Notes: generated by a model not told the origin, from the letters alone. A stretch of DNA of 64,000 bases from Euglena gracilis (GCA_039621445.1 CP154956.1:60893178-60957177); one strand, 5' to 3'; positions 11,706-21,639 are shown, counted from the stretch's first letter. Program-made: numbers and translations.

Positions 11706-11948
11706 TACTTATCTTGACTGCTGGTCAATTTTGGGGTCCAAAATTTTTTGCCACTTTGCGCCGAAAATAGAAGTACACCCCGTCTCTGGTGGGGTACCCA
11801 CTCAGCCCGACCCCCCCCCTTTGGGGGTTTCCTCACAAAACTCAAAAACAGCTCTGGGGGACGGGGGTGCGGCAGAGGCTCTTTCACAATACCATCACTG
11901 TGGGGACCTGTCCACCCTTTGTTAGGTTGTGCTGAACACATCAAAAAT

Positions 11949-12100
11949 TCAGATAAGGGAGTTTTCTCTCTCTTGAGAAGACTGGGTTTGGTTGCCTTCG
12001 GCCAATGCCAATCCATTCTCACCAATCACATCTTGTTCAGAGTGTTGAAATTGACTGGCTTCTATTGGTGGCTCATCGCCAAACATGTGCAGAACAAAAC
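11949..12100 (-). CDS. Candidate acidic/Gln-rich exon with stop
   Basis: A minus-strand ATCACACAG acceptor (12101-12103) opens 49 codons to a TGA at 11949-11951. The frame includes HMFGDEPPIEASQFQHSEQD and then GENGLALAEGNQTQSSQERE. Acidic, Gln- and Ser-rich composition suggests a disordered tail. It lies upstream of the zinc-finger exons on the same strand. Its own stop, or an internal ATTG/GTGAGA donor, leaves the joining unresolved. Confidence 0.35.
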
Positions 12101-12159
12101 CTGTGTGATACATTGGATCATTCATTCCATTAGCTTCACATCAGGGTTGGATTTTCTGT

Positions 12160-13040
12160 TTTTGAAGCATTTTTTGGAAAACTTTTGTTGTCCTTTTCCC
12201 TTGAAAAATAACTGTCCTCGGGCAGTCAGGAAACAAAACGGAGTGCCCCCAACACAGTTTGGGATTTTAAAGCCCTTGGGCAGTTCGGAAGGGATTTGCC
12301 CCCGAAACGGCTTGGTAACACAAAGGACTTTAGGGCCCTCAAACCGTTGGGAAACAAAAGGCACCTTTTTGAAAAATTTGTAGGCCATGGACTTGTGAGG
12401 GTATAAAGCGGGGGCTCAAAAGTCAACAACACCCCCTTTTGATGCATTAAAATGGCCAATCAGTTGATCGACAAGCCAGCCCCCCCCACCGACTAGTCGG
12501 TTGCAGGAGTTAGGACCTGGGCCAATTTTGGGGTCCAAAACATTTTTGGCGCTTTGTGCCGAAAATAGGGGAAAACCCCACCCCTGACGCCCGCCGCGGG
12601 CAAAATGGTGCCTGACCCCCCGCCGCCCGTCGCAATAATCAGGTAAAGGATCGCCGACCTCAAGACGAGGCAGAGCGCTCATTTTTGGAGCGTCGACGCG
12701 GCAGATTGCAGCAGAAAATGTGGCGGGGGTTCGGGTACCCACACCCCTCCCCCCCCTGTCTGGTTGAGTTCGGACCTCGACAGGGGGGGTCCCGCGGGAC
12801 CCCCCCCCCCCGTGTACCTGGGCTCCCCAACAAAGGAGTTTCTTTAGTCCGGACCCCAGACCCCCCTCCCCCCCTCGAACTCGACTGGTCCGGTTGAGTT
12901 CGCAACTCGACAGGGGGGTCCGCGGGACCCCCCCCCCCTAGTACCTGGGCTCCACTGGGCCAGACCCATTGGTATAGAAACTGGGGCCAATGATTCTTTC
13001 AGAGTGATGAAGTTGGAAGACAATAAAATGTCGGAGACTA
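12160..13040. repeat. G/C-run region with ~120-bp direct repeat
   Basis: A segment with GTTGAGTTCGGACCTCGACAG, a C/G-run core and GTACCTGGGCTCC occurs at about 12755-12835 and again at 12893-12955. The rest is homopolymer-rich with no gene recognised. Confidence 0.55.
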
Positions 13041-13129
13041 ATTTGTAACCGTGTTCAGAGGCCCGGCGCCTGCCCTGTAATTCGGGGTTGTGAACACAAA
13101 TTACAGGGCGATAATTCCTGAACCCGATT

Positions 13130-13396
13130 TCATGCCCTAATAATCGTGTTCATGGTGAACGAATCACAGGGCATGAAATTGGATGCATCCACTTGCAACC
13201 TCCGAAGCACTTCGCTGCGATATCCGGTGCAGAAACCCATGATCAAAATGTTTGCCCGTTGAGCCTCAAACGGTCTGCTCCATTGCACCATGTCGAGGAT
13301 GCCAGGAAGTTCTGCAGGTTGTAGAATTTCCTCTGGAGGGTGCGCAGCCTCACCAATGGCTTTTTTGGTTGCCTCGCGGGTGAGAGCAGCCGCCAT
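13130..13396 (-). pseudogene. Recombinase-like fragment: catalytic-domain start
   Basis: The minus frame contains GILDMVQWSRPFEAQRANIL followed by MGFCTGYRSEVLRRLQVDAS. The second part resembles the first catalytic box of tyrosine recombinases (small-TG-x-R-xx-E-xx-L-xx-L-xxxD), with Arg in the expected place. No later catalytic box (HxxR, final Tyr) is present. It is the third part, in protein order, of a copy whose middle is inverted (13403-13660). Confidence 0.45.
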
Positions 13397-13402
13397 TAAT
13401 TT

Positions 13403-13660
13403 TTGCAGCCGTGGGAGATGCGTTTCAGAGAACTGGATGCTTTCCTTTGTGCTTGGGCAGCTTGGGTGATTGATCCTCCACTATTGTTCGATGGGCAAGC
13501 GGTCATCAAACAATGTGAGGACCAGCGCCGGGTACAGTGTGGCCAAAAATTCAGATTCCGACAACTGAAAGCATCCACGTTCAGGGGATACCTGAACGCC
13601 GTTGCCCGAATTCACGCCTCATCAAACCCAGAAACCCCAATTATACCATTGTGTGTGTGA
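13403..13660 (+). pseudogene. Recombinase-like fragment: SAM-like core, inverted
   Basis: The + frame follows a TTTTTGCAG acceptor-like site and contains FRELDAFLCAWAAWVIDPPL, then LLFDGQAVIKQCEDQR and FRGYLNAVARIHAS. It aligns with ELDAFFVAWTGW...LLFDEASVIEQC in the minus-strand copies at 24.6-25.2 and 33.5-34.0 kb, and with SFRSYVNSLAY at 14.3 kb. This alpha-helical region corresponds to the N-terminal core-binding domain of a tyrosine recombinase, if the family call is right. It lies on the opposite strand from the fragments on either side. Confidence 0.5.
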
Positions 13661-13853
13661 ATGCGGCTTGCTCCGTCCCTTCCGTCCCGGATGCTTCCTT
13701 TTTGGTAGCCTCCACCAGAAGGCCACCGTGCAGGGGGTCAACGGCAGGGTTCTTTTTTTTATCCCAACCCTGCTTGATCGTGGCCAAAAATCCAGCAACT
13801 TTTGGGGGTTGTGGCAACATTCTGTCCATTGTGTTTGCGGCTTTCTTTGCCAT
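13641..13853 (-). pseudogene. Recombinase-like fragment: N-terminus
   Basis: The minus frame begins MAKKAANTMDRMLPQPPKVA and continues GFLATIKQGWDKKKNPAVDP. It matches MAKRTANFVNGLLPPPPRTE in the copies at 25156, 34042 and 48511. This is the initiating part of the family and sits upstream (minus sense) of the inverted middle piece. Confidence 0.55.
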
Positions 13854-13859
13854 TACTAT

Positions 13860-13962
13860 AAGGAGAATCGTGATCTGATCCCGCTTTCAAACCGTGAAAA
13901 CCGGGGGCGCCGTAGACGCCCCCGGTTTTCACGGTGTGAAAGCGGGATCAGATCACGATTCT
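13860..13962. repeat. Hairpin with ~45-bp arms
   Basis: AGAATCGTGATCTGATCCC and the following GCTTTCAAACCGTGAAAACC are inverted around GGGGGCGCCGTAGACGCCCCC. It abuts the flank of the recombinase-like element at 13967. Confidence 0.9.
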
Positions 13963-13966
13963 ATCT

Positions 13967-14235
13967 TGAAACCGTGTTTGTAATCCACAATGTACACCGG
14001 CCGTGAAAACCGTGTTCAAGTCCACGTGATTCGCGTGAAATATGGTGTTTTTTGTTGATCACATGTACACTTTGGGGGATCTTGTGTTCACCGTGGTGTA
14101 CATGTTGGCGTCCACGTGTACACCTGGTGTACATGTGATCAGTCCACGTGTACACCATGGTGTACACATGTTTAGATCACATGTACACCACGTGTACACG
14201 TGGACGCCCACATGTACACCTGGGTGAAAATGGGT
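13967..14235. repeat. Left flanking array of the 14.3 kb recombinase-like element
   Basis: The outer 60 bp (CAATGTACACCGGCCGTGAA and flanks) is inverted at 15290-15340. Inside it about 185 bp from GCGTGAAATATGGTGTTTT to GTACACGTGGACG is repeated in the same orientation at 15078-15266. The array is packed with the palindromes GTGTACAC and CACGTGTACACGTG. Confidence 0.85.
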
Positions 14236-14292
14236 CAAGCGCAATGATGCTTTTTCTGAAAAAAAAATTCTCCTCTCCTGCTTGTAGTTTCT

Positions 14293-15072
14293 ATGTTCGG
14301 CATAAGAAAACCCTTCGCGTCTTCCTCAGCCATGATGCGCCTGGGCAGCCTTGCTGAGTGCCAGATGCCCCAGCCCCCCACAGTGGAGCAGTTTGTGGAG
14401 GCCTTGCACAAGGTGAAATCTCCATCAGAGGAAGAGGACACCCTGCTCGGCCCAAAACCTAACCCTAACGTCGCCCCGCCTGTGGACTACCGCCGGGCCC
14501 GACTTGCTGCCCTTAATTGTTTTTTGGATTACATGGGGGTTTGCGCAGCCCATGGGGCACAGCACGACTCGCTGGACGATTGCTTTTTGGGATGGGCTCG
14601 GTGGTGCATTGATGCGACGGAGTTGTATTCAACTCCGGAGCAGCAACAGGTCTGTGTGGCAGCACGAACGGAAAAGGCTGGCGCCAATTATCGTGTGTGT
14701 TCTATGCCTGTTTTATCTTTCCGTTCGTATGTCAACTCCCTTGCATATTTTTTCAAGGTATCAGACCGCACCACAGCCCCAATTGTACCATCTTCTGTTT
14801 CTCAATTCCCAAAGTTGAATGCTTTCTTCAAGCCATTGTTGACCAAAGCATTGGGTGGAAAAGCCGTTGGATGGCAGGGGGACCCATCCAACACAGTGCT
14901 CACCGAGGAGGAATTGATTTCAGTGGTTGGTAGAGTTGAGGAAAAACGCATTTTGGATGTGCAGTGTCGGAATGTACTGTGTCTTGGTTTCGTCGACCCG
15001 CACATTTGTTGCCAAGTGAGTTCTTTCTTTCTATTCACCAGGGGTGTGACATTTCCCGTTGCAATCCTGTAG
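14293..15072 (+). CDS. Tyrosine-recombinase-like N-terminal protein, longest copy
   Basis: The longest copy of a family found about seven times here. After possible acceptors (CTTCCTCAG/CC near 14330) the frame contains MPQPPTVEQFVEALHKV, then ARLAALNCFLDYMGVCAAHG, SLDDCFLGWARWCIDATELY, SFRSYVNSLAYFFKV, FPKLNAFFKPLLTKALGGKA, and VLTEEELISVVGRVEEKRIL before CRNVLCLGF. Several amphipathic helices followed by TEEEL and a hydrophobic helix match the core-binding domain and the beginning of the catalytic domain of tyrosine recombinases. The Arg box and all later catalytic residues are missing, because the frame runs into repeat sequence near 15000. It is flanked by 185-bp direct repeats and inverted outer ends. 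It may be one exon of a spliced gene, or a truncated copy. Family assignment is inference. Confidence 0.45.
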   Translation: MFGIRKPFASSSAMMRLGSLAECQMPQPPTVEQFVEALHKVKSPSEEEDTLLGPKPNPNVAPPVDYRRARLAALNCFLDYMGVCAAHGAQHDSLDDCFLGWARWCIDATELYSTPEQQQVCVAARTEKAGANYRVCSMPVLSFRSYVNSLAYFFKVSDRTTAPIVPSSVSQFPKLNAFFKPLLTKALGGKAVGWQGDPSNTVLTEEELISVVGRVEEKRILDVQCRNVLCLGFVDPHICCQVSSFFLFTRGVTFPVAIL

Positions 15073-15077
15073 AAACA

Positions 15078-15340
15078 TTCGCGTGAAATATGGTGTTTTT
15101 GGTGATCACGTGTTCACTTTGGGGGATCTTGTGCACACCGTGGTGTACATGTTGGCGTCCACGTGTACACCTGGTGTACACGTGATCAGTCCACGTGCAC
15201 ACCATGGTGTACACGTGTTTAGATCACATGTACACCACGTGTACACGTGGACGTCCACGTGTACACCACGCTGTACACGTGGACTGAACACGGTTTTCAC
15301 GGCCGGTGTACATATTGGACTGAACACGGTTTCAAAAAGA
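15078..15340. repeat. Right flanking array of the 14.3 kb recombinase-like element
   Basis: Direct repeat of 14030-14218 followed by the inverted copy of the outer end (GTTTTCACGGCCGGTGTACA). Same GTGTACAC palindromes. Confidence 0.85.
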
Positions 15341-15470
15341 CCGAAGGACAATGAAGCGAAAATGTGCAGTAAACTCCAGCAACCGTTAAGCTCTAAGCCG
15401 AACATCGGCGTAAGGCCAAGCATTGTGGGGGCCTTTTGGAGGGGGGACCGGGCGCCATATCTCGTTTTCC

Positions 15471-15640
15471 GGGTGAACACAAATTACAGGGCGATAATTC
15501 CTGAACCCGATTTCATGCCATGATAATCGTGTTCAGGGTGAACACGGATCACAGGGTGATAATTCCTGAACCCGATTTCATGCCCTGATAATCGTGTTCA
15601 GGGTGAACACGAATTACAGGGCATGAAATCAGGTTCAGCA
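15471..15640. repeat. GTGAACACGAATTACAGGGC palindromic array
   Basis: Three tandem units contain GTGAACAC-A/G-AATTACAGGGC and ATTTCATGCCCTGATAATCG. Another unit is at 13085-13175. The ~65-bp unit is itself palindromic. Confidence 0.75.
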
Positions 15641-15643
15641 TTT

Positions 15644-16745
15644 TTTGAAACCGTGTATTGGGGCTCTGGCTTCACGCTCGAACCGGCGTCCAGAACGCCG
15701 GTTCGGGCGGGAAGTCGGCGTCCGAGGGACCAAAAACAAAAAGTGCCAAAAAGTGTCCAACAAGGCTTGTAGGCATATGGCAATCATATCAATCATATCT
15801 GAGCAGTTTTTGAGGGGTATTTGGCCAGAAATTGGCGTATTTTGTGCAATAATTTCCATTTGGCCAAATTTGGCGATTTTGTGAAATAGAGTACCATACA
15901 GCACGGCTGAAATCTAAGGCCATCTGCTGAAAGTCCTTGAGAAGGGTTATCGATCAAGGGGCAACATGGCAGGTGAACAGTGGATTTTGGAATTTGCGAA
16001 AAGGGTCGGAACATGCGATCGGCAATTTTCTGGGCGCTATGCAGTGTAGCTGAGTTCTGAGGGTACCAAGGAGGTTCGGCACCACCAGGGGGGGGGTCCC
16101 CATTTTGCCGTGCCGAGAGGGTCAGTCCCCCAGGGGGGGGGTCCACCGCGGCTGACAGCCGGATTTCCCAAAGGTATGGTTCGGCATACCGTGCCGGGGG
16201 GGTTGGCTGACCAGAAGGGGGGGGGTCCCCATTTTGCCGAGCCGAGGGGGTCCGACAACCAGGGGGGGGGGGGGCTGCCGAACTTCCCAAGCGAAAGGTC
16301 TTGGGGAGAGCTTTCAATTGATATGCTGTATGGCAGCTGAGGTGTGGGATTTCACAAATCAGGATGTCAAGTTCTGGAATACACGGTCGCTGAAAATAAG
16401 CGCTGTGTGCATAATGGCTGAATCCTGTGGCCATCTGTCAAAAGCCCTTGAGAAAAGCTTTCGATTCATGGGTAACATGGCATCAGACGTGTGAGAATTT
16501 CAAGCGGCCGCTTGACATGGCCATGAGCCAAAGGAGTGCAAAAATGCTCAAAAATGTTCAGAAACTGGGTATTTAGGACGAAATTGGCCGTGATTCCTTG
16601 AACGCCAGTTCGGGCGTGAAGCCAAAGCCCCTAATCCACGGTTTCAACAACTGTGTCCAGAACGCCGGTTCGGGCATGAAGCCGTGTTCCAGAACGCCGG
16701 TTCGGGCGGCCGCCCGAACCGGCGTTCTGGAACACGGCTTCATAT
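15644..16745. mobile_element. Foldback element with CCGAACCGGCGTTC hairpin ends, copy A
   Basis: The left end (AAACCGTGTATTGGGGCTCT, GGCTTCACGCTCGAACCGG) and right end (GAACGCCAGTTCGGGCGTGA, AACACGGCTTC) are inverted. The right end includes a perfect 64-bp palindrome at 16680-16742. The interior (15830-16500) contains CCATCTGCTGAAAGTCC and CGAAAAGGGTCGGAACATGC. The whole is present in reverse complement at 27472-28646. Partial copies are at 42970-43150, 46060-46170 and 50100-50420. No gene is visible. Confidence 0.75.
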
Positions 16746-16859
16746 CAGAAAATTTTGGGCAAAAAAAAACGCCCCGAAAGTGCCGAAACCATGGCGTGAA
16801 GCACATCCCCAAATTACAGGGCAGGCGCCGGGCCTCTTTGAACACGGTTGCAGAAAAAA

Positions 16860-16972
16860 CGTGGGCTATAACCCGATTTACAGGGCATAAGACGGGTCAA
16901 GGGCGCCTACGGCGCCCTTGACCCGTCTTACGGCCTGTAATCGGGTTATACCCACGTTTTTTGCACAGTAAT
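16860..16972. repeat. Hairpin with ~45-bp arms
   Basis: GTGGGCTATAACCCGATTTA through GACGGGTCAAGGGCG is inverted around CCTACGG and ends at GGTTATACCCAC. Confidence 0.85.
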
Positions 16973-17052
16973 CAGGTTTTTTTTTTTGAAAAAAACAATC
17001 GGTCCCTCATCTCTCTTCACAGATCTCTGAGATAAGTCATCAAAGCCCAAGC

Positions 17053-17112
17053 ATGGCAGGTTATCATCAAGCATTCAATGGACATCATCATCATTACGAG
17101 CATCATCCCCAG
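17053..17112 (+). CDS. Candidate first exon, His-rich
   Basis: ATG at 17053 begins MAGYHQAFNGHHHHYEHHPQ, exactly 20 codons, ending CCCCAG before GTGCTTTT (a good donor, phase 0). A CTTCACAG acceptor-like site lies upstream. A His/Gln-rich start fits a low-complexity N-terminus of an RNA-binding or regulatory protein. It can join in phase with 18082-18195. Whether it belongs with the RRM exons from 41.4 kb is only a guess. Confidence 0.35.
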
Positions 17113-17676
17113 GTGCTTTTTTATAATTCTGGAAAATGTCTCCATGTGTGTCTCATGTGCTGTTCTGCAATCAACTGCAGTCATTCGGCTCCATCCTGAT
17201 CATCCTGTTGTGGACATGAGTGATTGGTGGTGATTTCTTTTTTGGTGCACATGATGTTTCAATTCACAGGGTCTCGGCAGAGTGTTCACATCTTCAAAAT
17301 GATGGTATTATTTTTTTGTGGCTGTTCACACAAAAAGGCCTGGGGGGCTGGGCTGTCAGGAAGTCCTGGGGGGGGGGCACAATGCATTTGTGTTTGTCTT
17401 CTCCCCGCCTCCTGGGTTCACTTTGAAAATTTTCTTGCGAAAAAAAATGCCGTTTTCCATTAAAAAATCATGTACTTGGGGTTCATTTTTAAAAGATCTT
17501 CAAAAATTTCCCCTTGCCATAATCTCCCAACGTTCCCACAAAAAAAAAGGAATCATTTTTAATAGGAATCAAGGGTTTTTTGCGGTCGTTTAATGCAATG
17601 AACGCCGATGCACTCTGGGCGTTGGAACGCATCGGCGTCCGGTTTACCATGCCCCCCCCCCCATATAAGACCAGGT

Positions 17677-17760
17677 TTTGAATAGTGCTGAGCTCTTGAT
17701 AAGCGCGCCCTTCATTGACCAGGTTTTGAATAGTGCTGAGCTCTTAATAAGCGCGCACCC
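17677..17760. repeat. 42-bp direct repeat
   Basis: ACCAGGTTTTGAATAGTGCT and following GAGCTCTT-A/G-ATAAGCGCGC occurs twice in tandem. No function evident. Confidence 0.85.
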
Positions 17761-17856
17761 ACCCCATTGACCCCCCCCATATAAACCGGCCCACTCCATG
17801 GAGCTCTTTTGACTGAAATGCAAGGGTTTTGCGCGAAACGGGGCGTCGGGGGGGGG

Positions 17857-18425
17857 GGGGTCGAAAAACGCTCATTTTTGGCTCAAAAAAAAACACCTTT
17901 TCCGGGTCCGGGAGGCCAAAAAACATCGTTTCGGGCAAAAAAGTTTTCGATTTTTTTCGACTTTTTTGACCCGGTTTTGACCCAAAGGCAATGGGTTGGC
18001 AAAAGCCCCTTCAGTTGCTTTTGTCTATTCATCCCGGTATTCCTGATTATTTGGGAACCTTTTTTCCCTCCTCAAGCCCAGGCCCTGAGGATGCTCTGTG
18101 CCATCAACAGCCCAGCTCAACCCCCAGCTGTTCAGTCCTCATCTCCGCAGCAGTTGAACACACCTGAGGACTCGTTGGCACTATCCCCAAAGACGGTACA
18201 CATTGATTCATCTTGACAGACTTTACCTGTGAAGGAGGTTAAGGAGTGTAGCTTGCCCAAAATGGGGGCTGGCGGGTCGAAAAACGCTCATTTTCGGCTC
18301 AAAAACAGTTTTTCTGGGTCAGGGAGGCCAAAAAACATCGTTTTGGGCAATTTTTTTTTGATTTTTTTTTCAACCTTTTTTGGCCGAAAACGGCGAAATC
18401 GGACAGTGGAAAAAGTGTACAGAAT
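17857..18425. repeat. AACGCTCATTTT dispersed repeat family
   Basis: TCGAAAAACGCTCATTTT, GGCTCAAAAA, CCGGGTCCGGGAGGCC and AAAAAACATCGTTT occur in order at 17857-17960 and 18275-18375. Further copies are at 36520-36680 and 54410-54690. The family interrupts the interval around exon 18082-18195. Confidence 0.75.
18082..18195 (+). CDS. Candidate internal exon, Pro/Gln/Ser-rich
   Basis: A pyrimidine-rich tract and CAAGCCCAG acceptor (ending 18081) precede 38 codons beginning ALRMLCAINSPAQPPAV and ending LALSPKT at a donor-like ACG/GTACAC (18196). Both ends are phase 0, so it is compatible with the exon at 17053-17112. The composition (PAQPPAVQSSSPQQL) resembles the disordered segment before the RRM at 41.4 kb. 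No domain. Confidence 0.35.
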
Positions 18426-19200
18426 GGCCTAAATTGGTCGAAAAACGGCCGTATCTCGGGCTAGGCGGAAATCAAAATACCGGTAGATGGGGCATTCCAA
18501 AGGCTTCAAATTAGGTCTCCGGACATTTCCTTTGATCTGGCTTCATTTTGGAGATATTTTGAAAATTGAGGGGGGAGCACGCCGTCGGCCAGCCGTCGGC
18601 CAGCCGTGTGACTCGCAGGAAAATGACCCGAGCCACAGCCTTGTAATGCAGAAACAATTTCGCCGCCAATCTCCCTTCAAGGTCATGTTGATCGTTGGTG
18701 GAGGCTGCATTTTTGCACATTTGAAGTCATTTTTCGTCAATTTTTGTCAATTTTGCCAATTTTGGACCTTTTTGACCAATTTTGACCATTTCAGCCTTTT
18801 TTGGGGGGGACATTCTACAGTCATTGTGAAGGGTTGTTTGCCTACATATTATTTGAATGACTAAAAAATGCTCAGCTGGTGTCCCACTGGCAAAATTACC
18901 TAATAATGGACGAAGGTACCTAATAATGGACAAAAAAAGGCTCAAATATTGTGTGAAATGGTTTCAAGTGACCCAAAATTGCAGCCCCTCTTGTAGAATT
19001 CGAAAGATAATTCAAAACGCTCATCCGAAATTAAGATTTGGCACCCAACATGAAGCATTTGCACACCAAATTTTGGCATTAGGTGCTGAAACTAAGCAAT
19101 TTTACTCAAAATTCGGAACTGGCACACCAAATTAGGCATTTGCTACCCATATGAGATAGAAAACCTGACCCGGCTTCAGGCGCAACATGGCTGTGAAGGG
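18426..19200. other. Repeat remnants, no gene
   Basis: 18426-18560 belongs to a recurring repeat (CCGTATCTCGGGCTAGGCGG, GGGGCATTCCAAAGGCTTC) also seen at 43590, 52345, 58270 and 60520-61230. 18890-19140 has ACCAAATTAGGCATTTG-like units. Confidence 0.5.
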
Positions 19201-19204
19201 TGAA

Positions 19205-19415
19205 GGCGTTTTGTAACACGTTTTCGTGTTTACCAAAAGGTGTAAACACGCTTTCCGTACACGTGTTACCAAAAGAGTAAACGCGCTTTCCTGCAATGTA
19301 CACGTGTTACCAAAAAGAGTAAACACACTTTCCGAACAATGTACATGTGTTACGAACACGGTACATTTGCATTGTACCGTGTTTGTAACACGGTACAATT
19401 GCAATGTACCAAGGT
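19205..19415. repeat. GTGTTACCAAAAGAGTAAAC array
   Basis: Four or five diverged units of CACGTGTTACCAAAA, GTAAACACGCTTTCC and AATGTACACG. It is a subterminal-array type like those around the recombinase-like elements. 19420-19640 that follows is G/C-run sequence related to 16060-16290. Confidence 0.65.
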
Positions 19416-19989
19416 ACCCCATGGAGGTTCGGCAGCCCCCCCCCCCCCGGTGGTCGGACCCCCTCAGCACGGCAAAATGGGGACCCCCCCCCCTGGTCAG
19501 CCAACCCTCTCGGCACCATACCAATGAATTTTCTTTTGGGAAATTTCGGCTGTCTGCCACGGTGGACCCCCCCGGGGACTGACCCCCTCGGCACGGCAAA
19601 ATAAGGACCCCCCCCTGGTGGCCGAGGGTCCTTGTCAGACGTGCCGACCCTCCCATTTTTGTACACGTGTTTTCTATAATCGGCATTTTTTTTTGCGCGA
19701 CACATGGACTTGAACACGGTTTTCACTACCGGTGTACATCGTGGACTCTTACCACGGTTTCTGTATCGAGAACTGTGTCCAAGACTACGGTTCGGGCGTG
19801 AAGCCGGTGCCTAGGACCGCGGTTCGGGCGTTAGCCCGAACCGCGGTCCTAGGCACCGGCTTCACGCCCGAACCGTAGTCTTGGACACAGTTCCTTGAAA
19901 CGGGTGTTGGAGGCTCTGGCTTCACGCCCGAACCGATATCTAGGACACGCGGCCATGTAACTCCTTTTTACCCAGCATTTTCTACCAAG

Positions 19990-20650
19990 ATGATGGCCGG
20001 TGCCGTCACAACCGTTGCAGTCAATGCAATCCCCTCCCCCCCACCCCGGCACAATTTTTTTGGCCGGCTTAGAGTGCCGCCGCACCTTGGACTGCAGCGG
20101 CTGGTCACAAACAGTTGTTCGAGGATACATTCGTTGGAAGTTGCCCCAAAAGGAGATTTGGAGAAAAACAAACTGGTTGCTTTGGCGGTAGCCCGGGATT
20201 TCCAAAAGGTTTGTAACCTTCGAGGGGCAACTTTTGATGCGATGGACGACTGGCTGTTGGCATTTGCACTTTGGACGGTGACCCCCAAATATCTTTTTGG
20301 GGTAATGGGGATGCACAGCAAGAGGCAGCCACCGTCCAAAGAAGGTAAATTTGCACACGTTGACCACCATGGTCAACGCTTTGGCTGCATTGCCCTTTCG
20401 CCCTCTCGCCGATCACCCTCTCGGGTCGGGGCTTTCATGCCCTCGTTACAAGACTACTATCCGCAATTTTGTGCTCTTTTCAAGGCCGCTTCTCTTCGTG
20501 AGAAGCGGCAAAAGGCGGAGGAAGAGGAGGTCCCCGTTGTGTCCAAGGAAGAAATTTGTGGGGAGGGAAGCGTAAAGAAGTTTGTGACTCCTGCCACCTA
20601 CCATGGCATTTTGCCTGTGGGTCTGACCCTGCCCCCCGGTATGGGTCGTG
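19990..20650 (+). CDS. Tyrosine-recombinase-like N-terminal protein, divergent copy
   Basis: The + frame shows the same helix order as 14293-15072: NFFGRLRVPPHLGLQRLV, LVALAVARDFQKVCNLRG, AMDDWLLAFALWTVTPKYLF, YYPQFCALFKAASLREKRQ and VPVVSKEEI. The MDDWLLAFALWT segment is the family signature (L/M-D-D/A-x-F/L-L-x-x-A-x-W). It ends in GC-rich repeat sequence near 20660 with no catalytic residues. The start (MMAGAVTTVAV) is preceded by a TTTTTACCCAG acceptor-like site. The copy is diverged from the others, so the family is old or was acquired more than once. Confidence 0.4.
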
Positions 20651-20665
20651 GGTGTGTCTCGACTG

Positions 20666-20880
20666 CAAGTACCCCCCCCCTTTATTTGACCCCCCCCTTA
20701 ATTGAGCATTTGGGTCCAGGGAAAATTTTTTTTTCATGCGCCGAAGGCGCCGAAATTTTTTTTGCCTTATTTCTAAAGGAAATTTTGACCCCCCCCCTTA
20801 TTTGACCCCCCCCTTATTTGAGCATTTGGGGGGTCCTTTGGCCCGTGGGTGTGCTCAAATAAAGGGGGGGGGGGTAGTTT
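20666..20880. repeat. CCCCCCTTATTTGA repeat block
   Basis: The block contains CCCTTAATTGAGCATTTGGG, CATGCGCCGAAGGCGCCGAA and a mirrored GTGCTCAAATAAAGGGGGG end. A second copy is at 48865-49075. Confidence 0.85.
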
Positions 20881-21639
20881 CCCCAGTTGGAAAATACAGC
20901 AAAACGATTGCTTTGTCGCAGCGGCCGTGGCACAACGTTGCTTGCCCAGCACCTCACCTGCCGTCCGATTTTACACCGTTCTTCCCCCGTTTCGCGTCAT
21001 CCCAACGCCATGGAAACCAGCGAATGTCATGCCATTCATTTCATTATGTGTTGCCACTATGGGTCAGATCCCCAATACAACGGCTTCACGCCCGAACCGT
21101 AGTCTTGGGACTACGGTTCGGCGCACAAATTTCCCCGCCGAACCGTTGTCCTAGACATCAGTTCGGGCGTGAAGCCAGAGCCTCCATACACGGTTTCTAC
21201 ACACAAATTGTGGCTGAGCTCAGATTTCAACCTGAAAACGTGTTCAGCCAGGGGGCCCCCGAAGGGGGCCCCCCTACTGAACACGTTTTCAGGCCACAAT
21301 TTGTTTAAAAACGTGTTCAAAGCCCGCCAAATGCCTGCCCTGAAATTCGTGGTCATGATTCACGCAAGGGGTCAAAAACGCAAATTTGTGAAATTCGGAC
21401 CCAAAAAACGGCGCCCTACAGACATGCGCCAAATTCCGTGGAACACTAATGCTCGCGCTCCCTTTTTCCGAGGGTTTTATTAAATTAATTAAACCCCTCG
21501 GACACGGCAGAGACGCGCAATAAAACCCCGCGTAATAATCCCCCGCAAAGTTGGTACCTTTGGTGATTCCTAATGGTATTTTTCTTTCTCTCTGAGTGTC
21601 CATTTTTTTTTCGACATATCACAGGGCCGAGAAGCGAAA

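Larger units (their letters stand above)
19735..21205. mobile_element. Foldback element with CCGAACCGCGGTCC ends carrying a recombinase-like ORF
   Basis: The left end (19735-19945) contains a perfect 64-bp palindrome at 19799-19862 and CTTCACGCCCGAACCGTAGT. The right end (21070-21205) has the inverted forms GGTTCGGGCGTGAAGCC-like and GAGCCTCCATACACGG. Between them are the ORF at 19990 and a G-run repeat (20666-20880). Confidence 0.65.

Noticed and set aside
17857-18380. Dinoflagellate-type spliced-leader relict (TTTTGGCTCAAA)
   Set aside because: Only the short TTTTGGCTCAA core matches; the rest of the leader is absent and the match lies in a dispersed repeat.
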